This document shows positions 16,241 through 24,686 of a stretch of 39,823 nt of DNA, one piece after another. The notes beneath the pieces are model-generated. The model searched no databases. It was not told where the DNA came from and saw only the letters and a program-made list of their open reading frames with translations. Made by a program: the position numbers and the translations under genes. This DNA comes from an uncultured Mailhella sp. GTDB lineage: Bacteria > Desulfobacterota > Desulfovibrionia > Desulfovibrionales > Desulfovibrionaceae. The DNA lies in the NCBI GenBank assembly GCA_944324085.1, contig CALUUX010000061.1:1-39823 (forward strand), given 5' to 3'. The first letter of the stretch is position 1; each line of letters starts with the position of its first letter.

Positions 16241-18307
16241 TCATTCCCCCTTGGGCAAAACCGGACGCATGGCGTTCAGCGACACGCCAAGCGTGGTCAT
16301 ATTATGAAGGACCGCCGAAAGACCGGGTCGGAGCAGACCGGTCAGCCCTCCGAACAAAAAGACGGTATTCAACGCCATGGTCAGCATGAAGTTGTCATGA
16401 ATACGCGTCATGGCGCCCCGGCCGAGTTCCAGAGCCGTCACAAGTTCCCGGAGCGAACCTCCCATGAGCACCACGTCGGCCACTTCGCGGGCCAGATCCG
16501 CGCCGTCGCGCAAGGTCACGCCCACGTCGGCGGACGAAAGCGCGGGCGAATCGTTGATGCCGTCGCCGAGCATGAGCACGGTACGCCCCTCGGCCTTCAG
16601 TTCCCGCACCACGCGAGCCTTGTCTTCGGGCAGGACCTGCGCGCGGAATTCCGCGATGCCGAGTCTGCCGGCCACGGCGGAAGCCGTGCGCGCGTCGTCG
16701 CCGGTAAGCATGATCACGCGGTTCACCCCCATGCCGCGCAGGCGTTCCACCAGAGACGCGCTTTCCGGCCGCAACGGATCTTCCATGGCGATGATACCGG
16801 CCAACGCGCCGTCCACGGCAAGATAAAGCAGAGAATACCCCTTGCGGGAAAGTTCCTCTATCTTGGCTTCCATGAGCAAGACGTCCACGCCTTCATCCTG
16901 CGAAATATAGTGACGGCTGCCGAGCAGCACGCGCTTGCCTCTCCACTGCGACGCGATGCCGTGGGCCACCACATATTCCACGTCGGTATGTTCCTCTTCG
17001 TGACGCAGATTCCGCTTTTCCGCGCCGTGCACCACCGCGCGAGCCACGGGATGCGGGAAATGTTCCTCAAGACACGCGGAAAGGCGAAGCACCTCGTTCT
17101 CGCCATACCCTTTGGCGGGAATGACGAAGGCCACTTCCGGCCTTGACTGCGTAAGCGTGCCCGTTTTGTCGAACACCACGGTGTCCACCGTGGAAAGAGC
17201 TTCGAGATATCGGCCGCCCTTGACCATGACCTTGCGCCTCACGCCCTCATCCATGGCCGCGAGTATGGCCAGCGGCGTCGCGAGCCTCAGCGCGCAGGAG
17301 TAGTCAACCAGCAGCACGGAAGCCGCCCGCGTGAGGCTGCGCGTGAACAGCCAGACCAGCGCAGCCAGACCGAAGGTAAAAGGCACGGCCTTGTCAGCCA
17401 GCTTTTCAAAACGCCCCTGAATGCCCGCCTTCATCTGTTCCGAATTTTCGACGAAGCGCACGATCTGCTGCATGCGGGTATCCTTGCCGACGCTCGTGGG
17501 ACGAACGCACACTTCGCCCGCCTCCACCACGGTGCCCGCGTACACGGACGCCCCTGGCCCGCGCATGACGCCCAGAGGCTCGCCGGTCATGGACGATTCG
17601 TTCACCGAGGCCGTGCCTTCCTCCACCACGCCGTCCACCGGAACGGCGGAACCGGCGCGAACGATGACGAGATCGCTTTCGCGCAGATCGGAAAAAGGAA
17701 TGAGCGACTCCGCGCCGTCCCGCTTCACCCACACCCGATCCACCCGGAGCGCAAGATGCGAGGCGAGATTTTCCAGCGACTTCTTCTGCGTGTAGCGTTC
17801 CAGCGCGTCGCCGAAGCTCAGAAGCAGAGTCAGAAGTCCCACGGTGCCAAAATCGCGGCGCAGAAGGGAAACGGCGATGGCCGCGCCGTCCAGAGCGTCC
17901 ACGTCCAACCTGCCGTGGCTGAGGGACGAAAGGCAGCGGCGCAGAAAGGGCAACGCCTGAGTACATGCCGTCACCATATTCACGGCCACAGGCAGCAGCG
18001 GCCGGATGACGAGATAACGAAAAAACGGAAACAGGCTGGGGCGGGTCTGCTCCCGGCGTTTCTCAACGAGAAGCCGCTTTTCCCTCGAGAAACTCGCCCC
18101 GTCAAGAAACGTCACGGCCCGTTCCAACGCGCTCTCCTCCGCGTAAAGCAGCAGAACGCTCCCCGTCCGCGGATTGACGCGCACGCCCTCCACGCCGTCC
18201 AGAGCGTCCAGACCGTCGGCCAGGACCTCCGCGGCGCGCGCGTCGAAACCCGTTCCGCAGCGCAGACGCGCCCGGCCGGGAATACGATGAACCAAAATAA
18301 ATTTCAT
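16241..18307 (-). CDS. P-type metal-translocating ATPase with SCA motif
   Basis: A 688-residue P1B-like ATPase. An N-terminal HMA-like domain without CxxC (about 1-75, HRIPGRARLRCG) is followed by membrane helices, the actuator loop TGE at 241-243, the intramembrane motif SCA at 337-339 (VDYSCALRLATPLA) where CPC, SPC or CPH is usual, the phosphorylation site DKTGTLT at 380-386, the His-Pro dipeptide of P1B pumps (EHFPHP) at 419-420, and GDGIND at 581-586. It would export a transition metal; the missing CPx proline means specificity cannot be assigned from the standard classes. ATG 18307 was chosen because GGGAG lies 6-7 bases upstream. Second gene of a four-gene operon. Confidence 0.92.
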   Translation of the reverse strand: MKFILVHRIPGRARLRCGTGFDARAAEVLADGLDALDGVEGVRVNPRTGSVLLLYAEESALERAVTFLDGASFSREKRLLVEKRREQTRPSLFPFFRYLVIRPLLPVAVNMVTACTQALPFLRRCLSSLSHGRLDVDALDGAAIAVSLLRRDFGTVGLLTLLLSFGDALERYTQKKSLENLASHLALRVDRVWVKRDGAESLIPFSDLRESDLVIVRAGSAVPVDGVVEEGTASVNESSMTGEPLGVMRGPGASVYAGTVVEAGEVCVRPTSVGKDTRMQQIVRFVENSEQMKAGIQGRFEKLADKAVPFTFGLAALVWLFTRSLTRAASVLLVDYSCALRLATPLAILAAMDEGVRRKVMVKGGRYLEALSTVDTVVFDKTGTLTQSRPEVAFVIPAKGYGENEVLRLSACLEEHFPHPVARAVVHGAEKRNLRHEEEHTDVEYVVAHGIASQWRGKRVLLGSRHYISQDEGVDVLLMEAKIEELSRKGYSLLYLAVDGALAGIIAMEDPLRPESASLVERLRGMGVNRVIMLTGDDARTASAVAGRLGIAEFRAQVLPEDKARVVRELKAEGRTVLMLGDGINDSPALSSADVGVTLRDGADLAREVADVVLMGGSLRELVTALELGRGAMTRIHDNFMLTMALNTVFLFGGLTGLLRPGLSAVLHNMTTLGVSLNAMRPVLPKGE

Positions 18308-18354
18308 GAGCATCTCCCGGAGAGGCCGACGCATGGCGCCGGTCGAACAAGGCA

Positions 18355-18391
18355 GACCCGGCCCGCGGGAAAACTAACGGCAGGCCGGGTC
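18355..18391 (-). other. hairpin between small membrane protein and ATPase genes
   Basis: GACCCGGCC (18355-18363) and GGCCGGGTC (18383-18391) are perfect 9-base arms in the 109-base gap, with no U-tract. It is likely to make the first gene of the operon more abundant than the pump, by message protection or partial termination. Confidence 0.55.
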
Positions 18392-18416
18392 ACAAAAACA
18401 TACCGGACCGCTGCCA

Positions 18417-18665
18417 CTACGCTTCTTCGCTCTGCGTCTTGCGCCGTTCGGAAACGGCCTGGGCCTCCGCCACCATGTCCTCCACATTCTCGCGCACGGT
18501 TTCGGCCTTGGCGAGAAGCGCGTCTTTGGCGTCCAGACCGCGGCTCATCAATTCCGTCGCGAAAGGTTTAAGATCGAGTTTGCCGCGACTCACCGCCACA
18601 GCGCCGATGGCGCCGAGCGCGACGCCGCCAAGGAAAAACAAACCGTACTTCATGTTGTCGTTCAT
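18417..18665 (-). CDS. small single-pass membrane protein preceding the metal ATPase
   Basis: An 82-residue protein: a glycine-rich transmembrane helix at about 7-26 (YGLFFLGGVALGAIGAVAVS) and a charged amphipathic C-terminal helix, about 40-80, rich in Glu, Lys and Ala (coiled-coil-like; LLAKAETVRENVEDMVAEAQ). An AAGGAGG site precedes ATG 18665. Small proteins of this shape head P-type ATPase operons elsewhere, for example the DUF1490/PacL partners of mycobacterial Ctp pumps, but the PacL metal-binding Asp/His tail is not present here. First gene after the duplicated promoter; probably a pump-organising partner, by analogy only. Confidence 0.8.
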   Translation of the reverse strand: MNDNMKYGLFFLGGVALGAIGAVAVSRGKLDLKPFATELMSRGLDAKDALLAKAETVRENVEDMVAEAQAVSERRKTQSEEA

Positions 18666-18768
18666 CTCTTATCCTCCTTATCCGCAGGACACCCCTGCGC
18701 GTTTTCTTTCCATCAGCCCGCGCTCAAAAGGTCGTCCGGGCGCGCGTCAACTTCAGGACGATGCGTGA

Positions 18769-18797
18769 ACTATATTGAAATGGAATTTCACTGTCAA
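18769..18797 (-). promoter_or_regulatory. proximal promoter of the metal-pump operon
   Basis: Minus strand: TTGACA (18797-18792), exact 17-base spacer, TATAGT (18774-18769). The spacer holds the inverted repeat TGAAAT-N3-ATTTCA, so a repressor there would block RNA polymerase. Transcription would start near 18762, about 97 bases before the first start codon. Confidence 0.8.
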
Positions 18798-18847
18798 CCA
18801 TATAGAAATAGAATTTCACTGTCAACCATATAGAAATAGAATTTCAT
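18773..18847. repeat. 28-bp tandem promoter/operator repeat, 2.7 copies
   Basis: Units at 18773-18800, 18801-18828 and a partial unit at 18829-18847. Each contains TGAAATNGAATTTC-like symmetry followed by CACTGTCAACCA (lost in the third copy). The 15-base symmetric core TGAAATGGAATTTCA resembles the Desulfovibrio-type Fur site (TGAAAATNATTTTCA) at 11 of 14 defined positions, so a Fur-family repressor is the first candidate. Confidence 0.85.
18797..18825 (-). promoter_or_regulatory. distal copy of the metal-pump promoter
   Basis: A second TTGACA (18825-18820) with a 17-base spacer and TATGGT (18802-18797), exactly 28 bases upstream of the first, again with a GAAAT-AGA-ATTTC repeat in the spacer. 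Its -10 is weaker and overlaps the proximal -35 by one base. Confidence 0.6.
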
Positions 18848-19212
18848 TATCATTTACTGGGGAATTGTTTCCCTTATTTCTCGTTCACAACGCTGCGCGT
18901 TCGGCCATCACGCTGAAAAACGCGAGTTTCGACGGCAGCGCTCTTCCGCGCCTCACGACGCCCCTTGTCGCGCCCTTTTTCAACGCGACCGATCCAAAAG
19001 TCGGAAAGCTCGCTCCAAAGTTCCACGTTTTCCGCCGCACCGGCGTCACCTTCCGGCTCGACTTCGAGACAAAACGCCCTCCCCTCCGCAGAAAGACGCC
19101 GATCCAACGCGGCGCGGCAACAACGTCTCATCTTTCACCATAACGCGATCGCTGTTTTTTGACGCGCCTCGCGCTGTGCGAAGGTTTTGCACACTCACCG
19201 GACGTTTTCGAC
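18848..19212. other. intergenic region with one doubtful minus-strand frame
   Basis: Between the duplicated operator and the Old Yellow Enzyme promoter. A minus-strand frame of 85 codons (18874-19131) starts at an ATG with only a weak GTGAAAG ahead of it; its highly charged product (SDFWIGRVEKGRDKGRREARK) matches nothing I recognise, and the opposite strand is open as well. I do not call a gene here. Confidence 0.5.
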
Positions 19213-19241
19213 TTTACAGCGCGAACGTTTCCTGTGATAAA
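19213..19241 (+). promoter_or_regulatory. probable promoter of the Old Yellow Enzyme gene
   Basis: TTTACA (19213-19218), 17 bases, GATAAA (19236-19241), about 28 bases before the start codon at 19270. Confidence 0.5.
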
Positions 19242-19269
19242 TAATAGAAAAACTTTTTCTGGAGAACGC

Positions 19270-21207
19270 ATGACAAGAAAATATCCGCACCTGAGTTCCC
19301 CCATCCAGCTCGGCAGAGTCACCTTCCGCAACCGTATGTTCGCCGCGCCCACCGGAGCCACCGACATCACCTGGGATTGCTGCGCCGGACCGGGGAGCCG
19401 CGCCTTTTACGAAAACAGGGCGAAGGGCGGCAGCGCCAACGTCACGGTGAGCGAACTTGTCGTACATCCGGAAACGGACGCCTCCCACATGCTCCATCTG
19501 GAGCTGCAAACGCCAGGCTCCCTCGCCAGCTTCACCATGATGGCCGACGCCATCCGTCGGCACGGGGCCATTCCCAGCGTGGAACTTTCCCATTCCGGGC
19601 AGTACGCGGGCACCTATCTCGTGGACAAGGAAAAGAAACAGTCGCTTTCTCAGTACGGTCCCTGCGACGGCGTGCGTCCCGACGGCAGACCGGTCAAGGC
19701 TCTCACCAAAGAACAGATAGCCTCCATCGTGGCCGCCTACGGCGAAAAGGCCGCGCTCGCCAAACGCGCCGGTTTTGAAATGGTCATGATACACGCCGGT
19801 CACGGCTGGCTCATCAATCAGTTTCTTTCCCCCTATTTCAACAAGCGCGACGACGAATACGGCGGCGATCTCGCGGGACGCGCCCGTCTTCTGCTCGAAG
19901 TGGTGGCTAGCGTGCGCGCGGCCGTAGGCCCCGGATTTCCCATTGAAGCGCGCATGAGCGGCTCCGAACTTTTCGAAGGCGGCTACACGCTGGAGGACGG
20001 CGTGGAAATCGCCAAGCTGCTGGACGGAAAGGTCGATCTCATTCACGTGTCGGCGGGTTCCTATCAGTTCGGCTTTTTCGACACGCATCCGCCCATGTTC
20101 TCCGAACACGGCTGCAACGTGTACCTCGCCGCCGAGATCAAAAAACACGTCGCCACGCCCGTGGCCACCATCGGAGCGCTGAACGATCCCGCGCAGATGG
20201 AAGAAATCATCGCGTCCGGCAAGGCCGACGTGGTGGAAATGGCCCGCGCGCTCATCGCCGATCCGGAACTGCCGTCCAAAGTCATGGAAGGCCGCGACGA
20301 CGAAATCACCCGCTGCCTGCGCTGCTTCGTCTGCATGGCCGAACGCCCCACCACGGGCACGCGTCGTTGCACCGTAAATCCCCGCATAGGACGCGAACAG
20401 GACGCTCCCGCTCTGCCCGCCCGTCGAGCCAAAAAAGTCATCGTGGCCGGCGGCGGTTGCGGCGGCATGAAAGCGGCCATAGCGGCGGCTCAGCGCGGAC
20501 ATCATGTCATTCTTTGCGAAAAGGAAGCGGAACTCGGCGGCATACTCCGCAGCGAACAGGCCATTCCCTTCAAGCGCGAAATGTATCAGCTCGGCCTCAC
20601 GCTGGCGCGTCAGATGGAAATCGAAGGCGTGGACGTGCGCCTGAACACCGAGGTCACGCCCGAATACGTGGAAAGAGAACGCGCCGACGCGCTCATCATC
20701 GCCACCGGCTCCGAGCCCATCGTGCCGCCTCTGCCCGGCATGGACGGCGGAAACGTCATCGTGGTCAACGACTACTACCGCCGCAAGAACGAATGCGCGG
20801 ATACCGTGGTCGTGCTCGGCGGCGGCCTCGCCGGATGCGAATGCGCCATTCACCTCGCCCAGGAAGGAAAAAAGGTGACGCTCGTGGAAATGCGACCCGA
20901 AGTGGCTCCCGACGCCAATATCCGCCACCGCCCCATTCTTCTGCGCAAGCTGAAGGAACTCGTGGACGCGCGCACCGGTTGCGTCGGACTCGCCGTCAAG
21001 GAAAACGGTCTGCTCGTTCGCGACGCCGAAGGCAAGGAAATCCTCATCCCCGCGGGCACGATCATCTGCGCCGTGGGTCAGCGTTCGCGCCGCTACGACG
21101 CGCTGATCGACGCCGCGCCCTTTGTGCGCGTCATCGGCGACGCCGTGCGTCCTTCCACCATCACCACCGCCATCTATCAGGGCTATCACGCCGGACTTGA
21201 CGTGTAA
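19270..21207 (+). CDS. Fe-S/FMN/FAD Old Yellow Enzyme-type reductase (2,4-dienoyl-CoA reductase family)
   Basis: A 645-residue two-module oxidoreductase. Residues 1-340 form an FMN-binding TIM barrel with the active-site HAGHGWLINQF (175-185) and the SPYFNKRDDEYGG signature. A cluster-binding Cys group C349, C352, C355 and C367 (RCLRCFVCM...RRCTVNP) matches the 4Fe-4S site of DCR-like enzymes. The C-terminal module has FAD (VIVAGGGCGGM, about 390-400) and NAD(P) (VVVLGGGLAGCE) Rossmann motifs. Relatives reduce activated C=C bonds (enoates, dienoyl-CoA, bile-acid enones). The ATG at 19270 has GGAGA upstream; the frame is open to 19159 without support. Monocistronic; the substrate is not given by neighbours. 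Confidence 0.9.
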   Translation: MTRKYPHLSSPIQLGRVTFRNRMFAAPTGATDITWDCCAGPGSRAFYENRAKGGSANVTVSELVVHPETDASHMLHLELQTPGSLASFTMMADAIRRHGAIPSVELSHSGQYAGTYLVDKEKKQSLSQYGPCDGVRPDGRPVKALTKEQIASIVAAYGEKAALAKRAGFEMVMIHAGHGWLINQFLSPYFNKRDDEYGGDLAGRARLLLEVVASVRAAVGPGFPIEARMSGSELFEGGYTLEDGVEIAKLLDGKVDLIHVSAGSYQFGFFDTHPPMFSEHGCNVYLAAEIKKHVATPVATIGALNDPAQMEEIIASGKADVVEMARALIADPELPSKVMEGRDDEITRCLRCFVCMAERPTTGTRRCTVNPRIGREQDAPALPARRAKKVIVAGGGCGGMKAAIAAAQRGHHVILCEKEAELGGILRSEQAIPFKREMYQLGLTLARQMEIEGVDVRLNTEVTPEYVERERADALIIATGSEPIVPPLPGMDGGNVIVVNDYYRRKNECADTVVVLGGGLAGCECAIHLAQEGKKVTLVEMRPEVAPDANIRHRPILLRKLKELVDARTGCVGLAVKENGLLVRDAEGKEILIPAGTIICAVGQRSRRYDALIDAAPFVRVIGDAVRPSTITTAIYQGYHAGLDV

Positions 21208-21226
21208 TCCCCCTCAACGACCACGC

Positions 21227-21259
21227 AAGGGCCGCCCGCGATTGACGGACGGCCCTTTT
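21227..21259 (+). terminator. intrinsic terminator after the Old Yellow Enzyme gene
   Basis: AAGGGCCG (21227-21234) pairs with CGGCCCTT (21250-21257), extendable inward with one mismatch, followed by TTTTG. Also suited to end the converging biotin operon. Confidence 0.75.
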
Positions 21260-21284
21260 GTATTTCCCGTGAAAAATTTAAAAT

Positions 21285-22602
21285 TCAGCTTCGTTTCGCG
21301 TCCGCCACAGGGAGCCAGGCTCCCAGAACCATCGTCGCCACGGCGCAGACCATGCCTGCGTAGCCAAACGAGGGATCGCCGAAAAACGCGGAGGCGAGGC
21401 CGCCCGCGCCGCCCAGCGCCATGGCAGCCACAGACGGACCGGGACGCGCGGCTCCGCGCTTCATGAGCATGGCCGCAAACACCGGCACGGCCACGCCGCA
21501 GACGTAAATATCGTTGGCCATAAGCAGAAGATCGAGAATGCCGTGCCCCCTCGTGGCAAGCAGCAGGCCGCCGACGCCGAACGCCAGCGTGACCGTCCGG
21601 CACAACGACACATCGCGACGATGAAGAAGATCGTTGCACAATACCGTCGACGCGGTGACAAGACAGGAATCCGCCGACGACAGCACCGCGCTGAGCAGCG
21701 CCACCAGCAGAAACATGCCTACCCACGACGGCATCAGCCCCACGGCCGAAGAAAGCACGTCGTCGGGACGAACGTCCGCAGGCACCAGGCCGCGACAGAG
21801 CACGCCGACCGCGACGACGATCGCGGCGGAAAACGCCAGCAGTGCCACGGCCAGCCAGCAGCCGCGCGTCGCGCTCCCATAATCGCGCGCGCTGAGAATT
21901 CGTCCAAACAGCATGGGACAGACAAGATAACTGCCGCCCATAATAATCATGAAATAGGAAAATCTGTCCAGCCCGAACCGATCATTGACGATTTCCAGAC
22001 GCAACCGTTCCAGCGGCGCGGCATCGTGTCCCAGCAGCCAGAACAGCGCGACCAGAAGCCCCGCCATCAGCAGCACGCACTGCGGCGTGTCGCTGCGTAT
22101 GACGGAAGCCTGACCGCCGAGACAGGAATACGCCACAATGACCGCCGCGCCCAACAGCAGCGCGACGTCCGGAGTCATGCCGGTCAAGGCCGCGGTAAGC
22201 TTTCCCATGGCCGTAAACTGGGCCGCGAGAATGGCCAGCCACGCGGGCATGATGATGAGAGACACCAGCGTGCGCGCGGGGCCCCAGCCATGCAGCCACC
22301 ATTTCCGGCATGGTATAGGCTTCGGAAGCGCGTACTTTGCCCGCAAGAAACGCCGTCAGCAGCGCAAGACCGCACGCGCCGGAGCCGAGCCACCAGAACG
22401 CGGGCGATCCCACCTGCCAGGCAAGCCCCGCCATGCCTATGGTGGCGGAGCCGCCTATGCAGGAAGCCGCAAGGGAAAATCCCGTACGCAACGCCCCGGA
22501 AGAACGGTCGTTCACAAAAAAGGCAAGCGAGCGACGAGAATGACGGGCGTCCAGCGCGCCCAGCGCGAGCAGCAGCGCGGCGTAAAGACAAAATATCAGC
22601 AC
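21285..22602 (-). pseudogene. sodium:solute symporter (SSS family), frameshifted, in biotin operon
   Basis: Two overlapping minus-strand frames together make one SSS-family transporter of about 439 residues. The first frame runs from GTG 22602 (SLAFFVNDRSSGALRTGFSL, CIGGSATIG, TMPEMVAAWLGPRA). The second continues from about 22285 (RTLVSLIIMPAWLAILAAQ, GGQASVIRSDTPQ, ALLSAVLSSADSCLVTASTV, a sodium-site motif) to the stop at 21285. The switch lies at a GGGGCCCC run, 22278-22285; removing one base there restores reading. It is therefore a real frameshift mutation, slippage, or a sequence error. The GTG start overlaps the bioDA stop (GTGCTGA), so it was cotranslated with biotin synthesis genes. 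Transport of biotin or a precursor is a context guess. Confidence 0.8.
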
Positions 22603-24686
22603 AACGCTTCTCCCTCCCGTCCGTCACTGACGGGCGTTCCCCCATGCGAAGCCGCGGAGGCGACCGCCCCGCGCACGGCTTCCGTAAGCATCCTCAGTTC
22701 CTCATCCGAGATCACGAACGGCGGCATGACGTACACCGTGCGGCCGAAAGGCCGTATCCACGCCCCTCTGGACACAAAAAAGTCCTGCCACGCCTCCACG
22801 TCGACGGGCGACGCCATTTCCACCACGCCTATGGCTCCAAGAACGCGCACGTCCGTCACGCCGGAAAAGGCGCGGCACGGCGTCAGCTCCCGCTCCAGCG
22901 TCTCCTGAATATGCCGCACCCGATCCCGCCACGGCGAAGCGCACAGCTCGTCAACACTCGCGCAGGCCACGACGCACGCCAGAGGATTGCCCATAAACGT
23001 GGGACCGTGCATGAACGCCCCCCCTCCGCGCGACGCGTCCGCCCCGGAAATCACCTCAGCCACGCGACGCGTCGCAGCCACGGCGGAAAGCGTCATCATG
23101 CCGCCGGTCAACGCCTTGCCCACGCACATGACGTCGGGCGACACGCCCGCCCATTCGCAGGCGAACATGCGCCCCGTGCGTCCGAATCCCGTGGCGATCT
23201 CATCGGCGATGAGCAGCACGCCAAGCTCATCGCAAAGCGCGCGGAGATCCCTCAGATAACCGGGATGATAAAACCACATGCCTCCTGCGCCCTGAGCCAC
23301 GGGCTCCACCACCACGGCCGCGACTTCATCCGCGCGCTCGCGCAGCGTGGCCTCCATAGAGGCAAAGGACGCCGGATCATAGGGTCGATCAAAACGGCAG
23401 GTCGGCCGTTCCACAAAAATCTGCTCCGGAAGCGCGCCAGAAAACAACGCGTGCATGCCCGTCACCGGATCGCAAAGCGACATGGCGCCCAACGTATCCC
23501 CGTGATACGCGCCGCGCAGCGCGACAAAGCGGCGTTTCTTCTCCCGCCCGGCGGCCTGCCAGAACTGCAGCGCCATTTTCATGGCCACTTCCACGGCCAC
23601 GGAGCCCGAATCCGCCAGAAACACATGTTCCAGACCGGAAGGAAGAAGACGAAGCAGACGTCGACAGAGTTCCACCGCGGGCTTATGCGTGAGTCCCCCG
23701 AACATGACGTGCGACAACGTGGCGGCCTGACGCTGCAACGCCCGCACAAGGCGCGGATTGCCGTAGCCATGCACGCGACACCACCACGACGACATGCCAT
23801 CCACAAGCGATCGCCCGTCCCGCAGAAAAAGACGCGCTCCCGCCGCTCCCGTCACCTCGAGCGCGGGCAATGGCTTCATCGCCGACGAATACGGATGCCA
23901 GAGATGCGCCCTATCAAAGGCCAGCAACGCTTCAGCGTCGTTTTTTTCGTCCCCGTCTCCGGCCAGAGTGAAGGCCGCGCGCTGAAGTCGGTCCGCAAGC
24001 GCGTCCCAGAACCCGGCATCGTCCGGATCATGACGCGCCTGGTACGGAATGTCGGCCAGCAGAGGAACGCCGCGCTTTTCGCCTTCCCGTTCCAGACTGA
24101 CGGCGTTGTCCTGAAGAATGAGACTCTCCGCTTCCGGCGACGTTCCGGCGTCCGCCAGCCCAGGCGGAGAAACGCGGCAGAGCACCATGCCGGCGACCCT
24201 GACCCCGGCCCGTTCCAAGGCGTCCAGAGAAAGCAGCGCATGATTGAGACAGCCCAGGCGGTTGGCCACCACCAAAAGCGCGGGAAAACGCAGCTCGCGC
24301 ATAAGATCAAGCATGCTCTCCCGCTCATTCAGAGGAACGTACAGCCCTCCCGCGCCTTCAAAAAGCGTCACGCCCTCCCGCGCGACGCTGGCCCGGCAGG
24401 CTTCGGCCACGGAAGATGCGTCGAGCCTCGCTCCTTCAAGACGCGCCGCGAGATGCGGAGAGCAAGGAAGCCGAAACGCGTAAAGAGCCTTGCCCTCTCC
24501 GCCGGCCTTGTTCCAGACTTCCACGTCGGGAGCTTCCAGTCCATGCGCGCGCTCCACGCAGCCCGTCTGCACGGGCTTCACCGCCCGGGCCGGAACGCCC
24601 GCGCGGGCAAACGCCCGAAGCAGGCCGGCGGTCACCGCGGTTTTCCCCGCGTCGGTGTCCGTGCCCGTTACGAAAAAAGCGGCCAT
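22596..24686 (-). CDS. bioDA: BioD-BioA fusion: dethiobiotin synthetase / DAPA aminotransferase
   Basis: A 696-residue bifunctional enzyme for two consecutive biotin steps. Residues 1-245 are BioD: P-loop GTDTDAGKT at 8-16, KPVQTG at 37-42, EGAGGLYVPL near 110. Residues about 255-690 are the PLP-dependent BioA: HLWHPYSSA at 261-269, SSWWCRVHGYGN, RGAYHGDTLGAMS, and the PLP Lys in CVGKALTGG at K524. BioA makes 7,8-diaminopelargonate from KAPA and SAM, and BioD closes the ureido ring. The order is the same as in the plant BIO3-BIO1 fusion. Its start shares one base with the bioB stop (TGATG). Both active sites look intact. bioF, bioC and bioH are not in the window. Confidence 0.95.
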   Translation of the reverse strand: MAAFFVTGTDTDAGKTAVTAGLLRAFARAGVPARAVKPVQTGCVERAHGLEAPDVEVWNKAGGEGKALYAFRLPCSPHLAARLEGARLDASSVAEACRASVAREGVTLFEGAGGLYVPLNERESMLDLMRELRFPALLVVANRLGCLNHALLSLDALERAGVRVAGMVLCRVSPPGLADAGTSPEAESLILQDNAVSLEREGEKRGVPLLADIPYQARHDPDDAGFWDALADRLQRAAFTLAGDGDEKNDAEALLAFDRAHLWHPYSSAMKPLPALEVTGAAGARLFLRDGRSLVDGMSSWWCRVHGYGNPRLVRALQRQAATLSHVMFGGLTHKPAVELCRRLLRLLPSGLEHVFLADSGSVAVEVAMKMALQFWQAAGREKKRRFVALRGAYHGDTLGAMSLCDPVTGMHALFSGALPEQIFVERPTCRFDRPYDPASFASMEATLRERADEVAAVVVEPVAQGAGGMWFYHPGYLRDLRALCDELGVLLIADEIATGFGRTGRMFACEWAGVSPDVMCVGKALTGGMMTLSAVAATRRVAEVISGADASRGGGAFMHGPTFMGNPLACVVACASVDELCASPWRDRVRHIQETLERELTPCRAFSGVTDVRVLGAIGVVEMASPVDVEAWQDFFVSRGAWIRPFGRTVYVMPPFVISDEELRMLTEAVRGAVASAASHGGTPVSDGREGEALC

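Noticed and set aside
18773..18847. CRISPR-like array
   Set aside because: Repeat units are directly abutting with no unique spacers and coincide with promoter elements.
18874..19131. 85-codon minus-strand frame as a gene
   Set aside because: Weak ribosome site, no recognised family and equally open opposite strand; kept only as a note in the intergenic entry.
19195..21189. 664-codon minus-strand frame
   Set aside because: Mirror of the Old Yellow Enzyme gene; composition (His, Gly, Ala, Phe rich) is typical of antisense translation.
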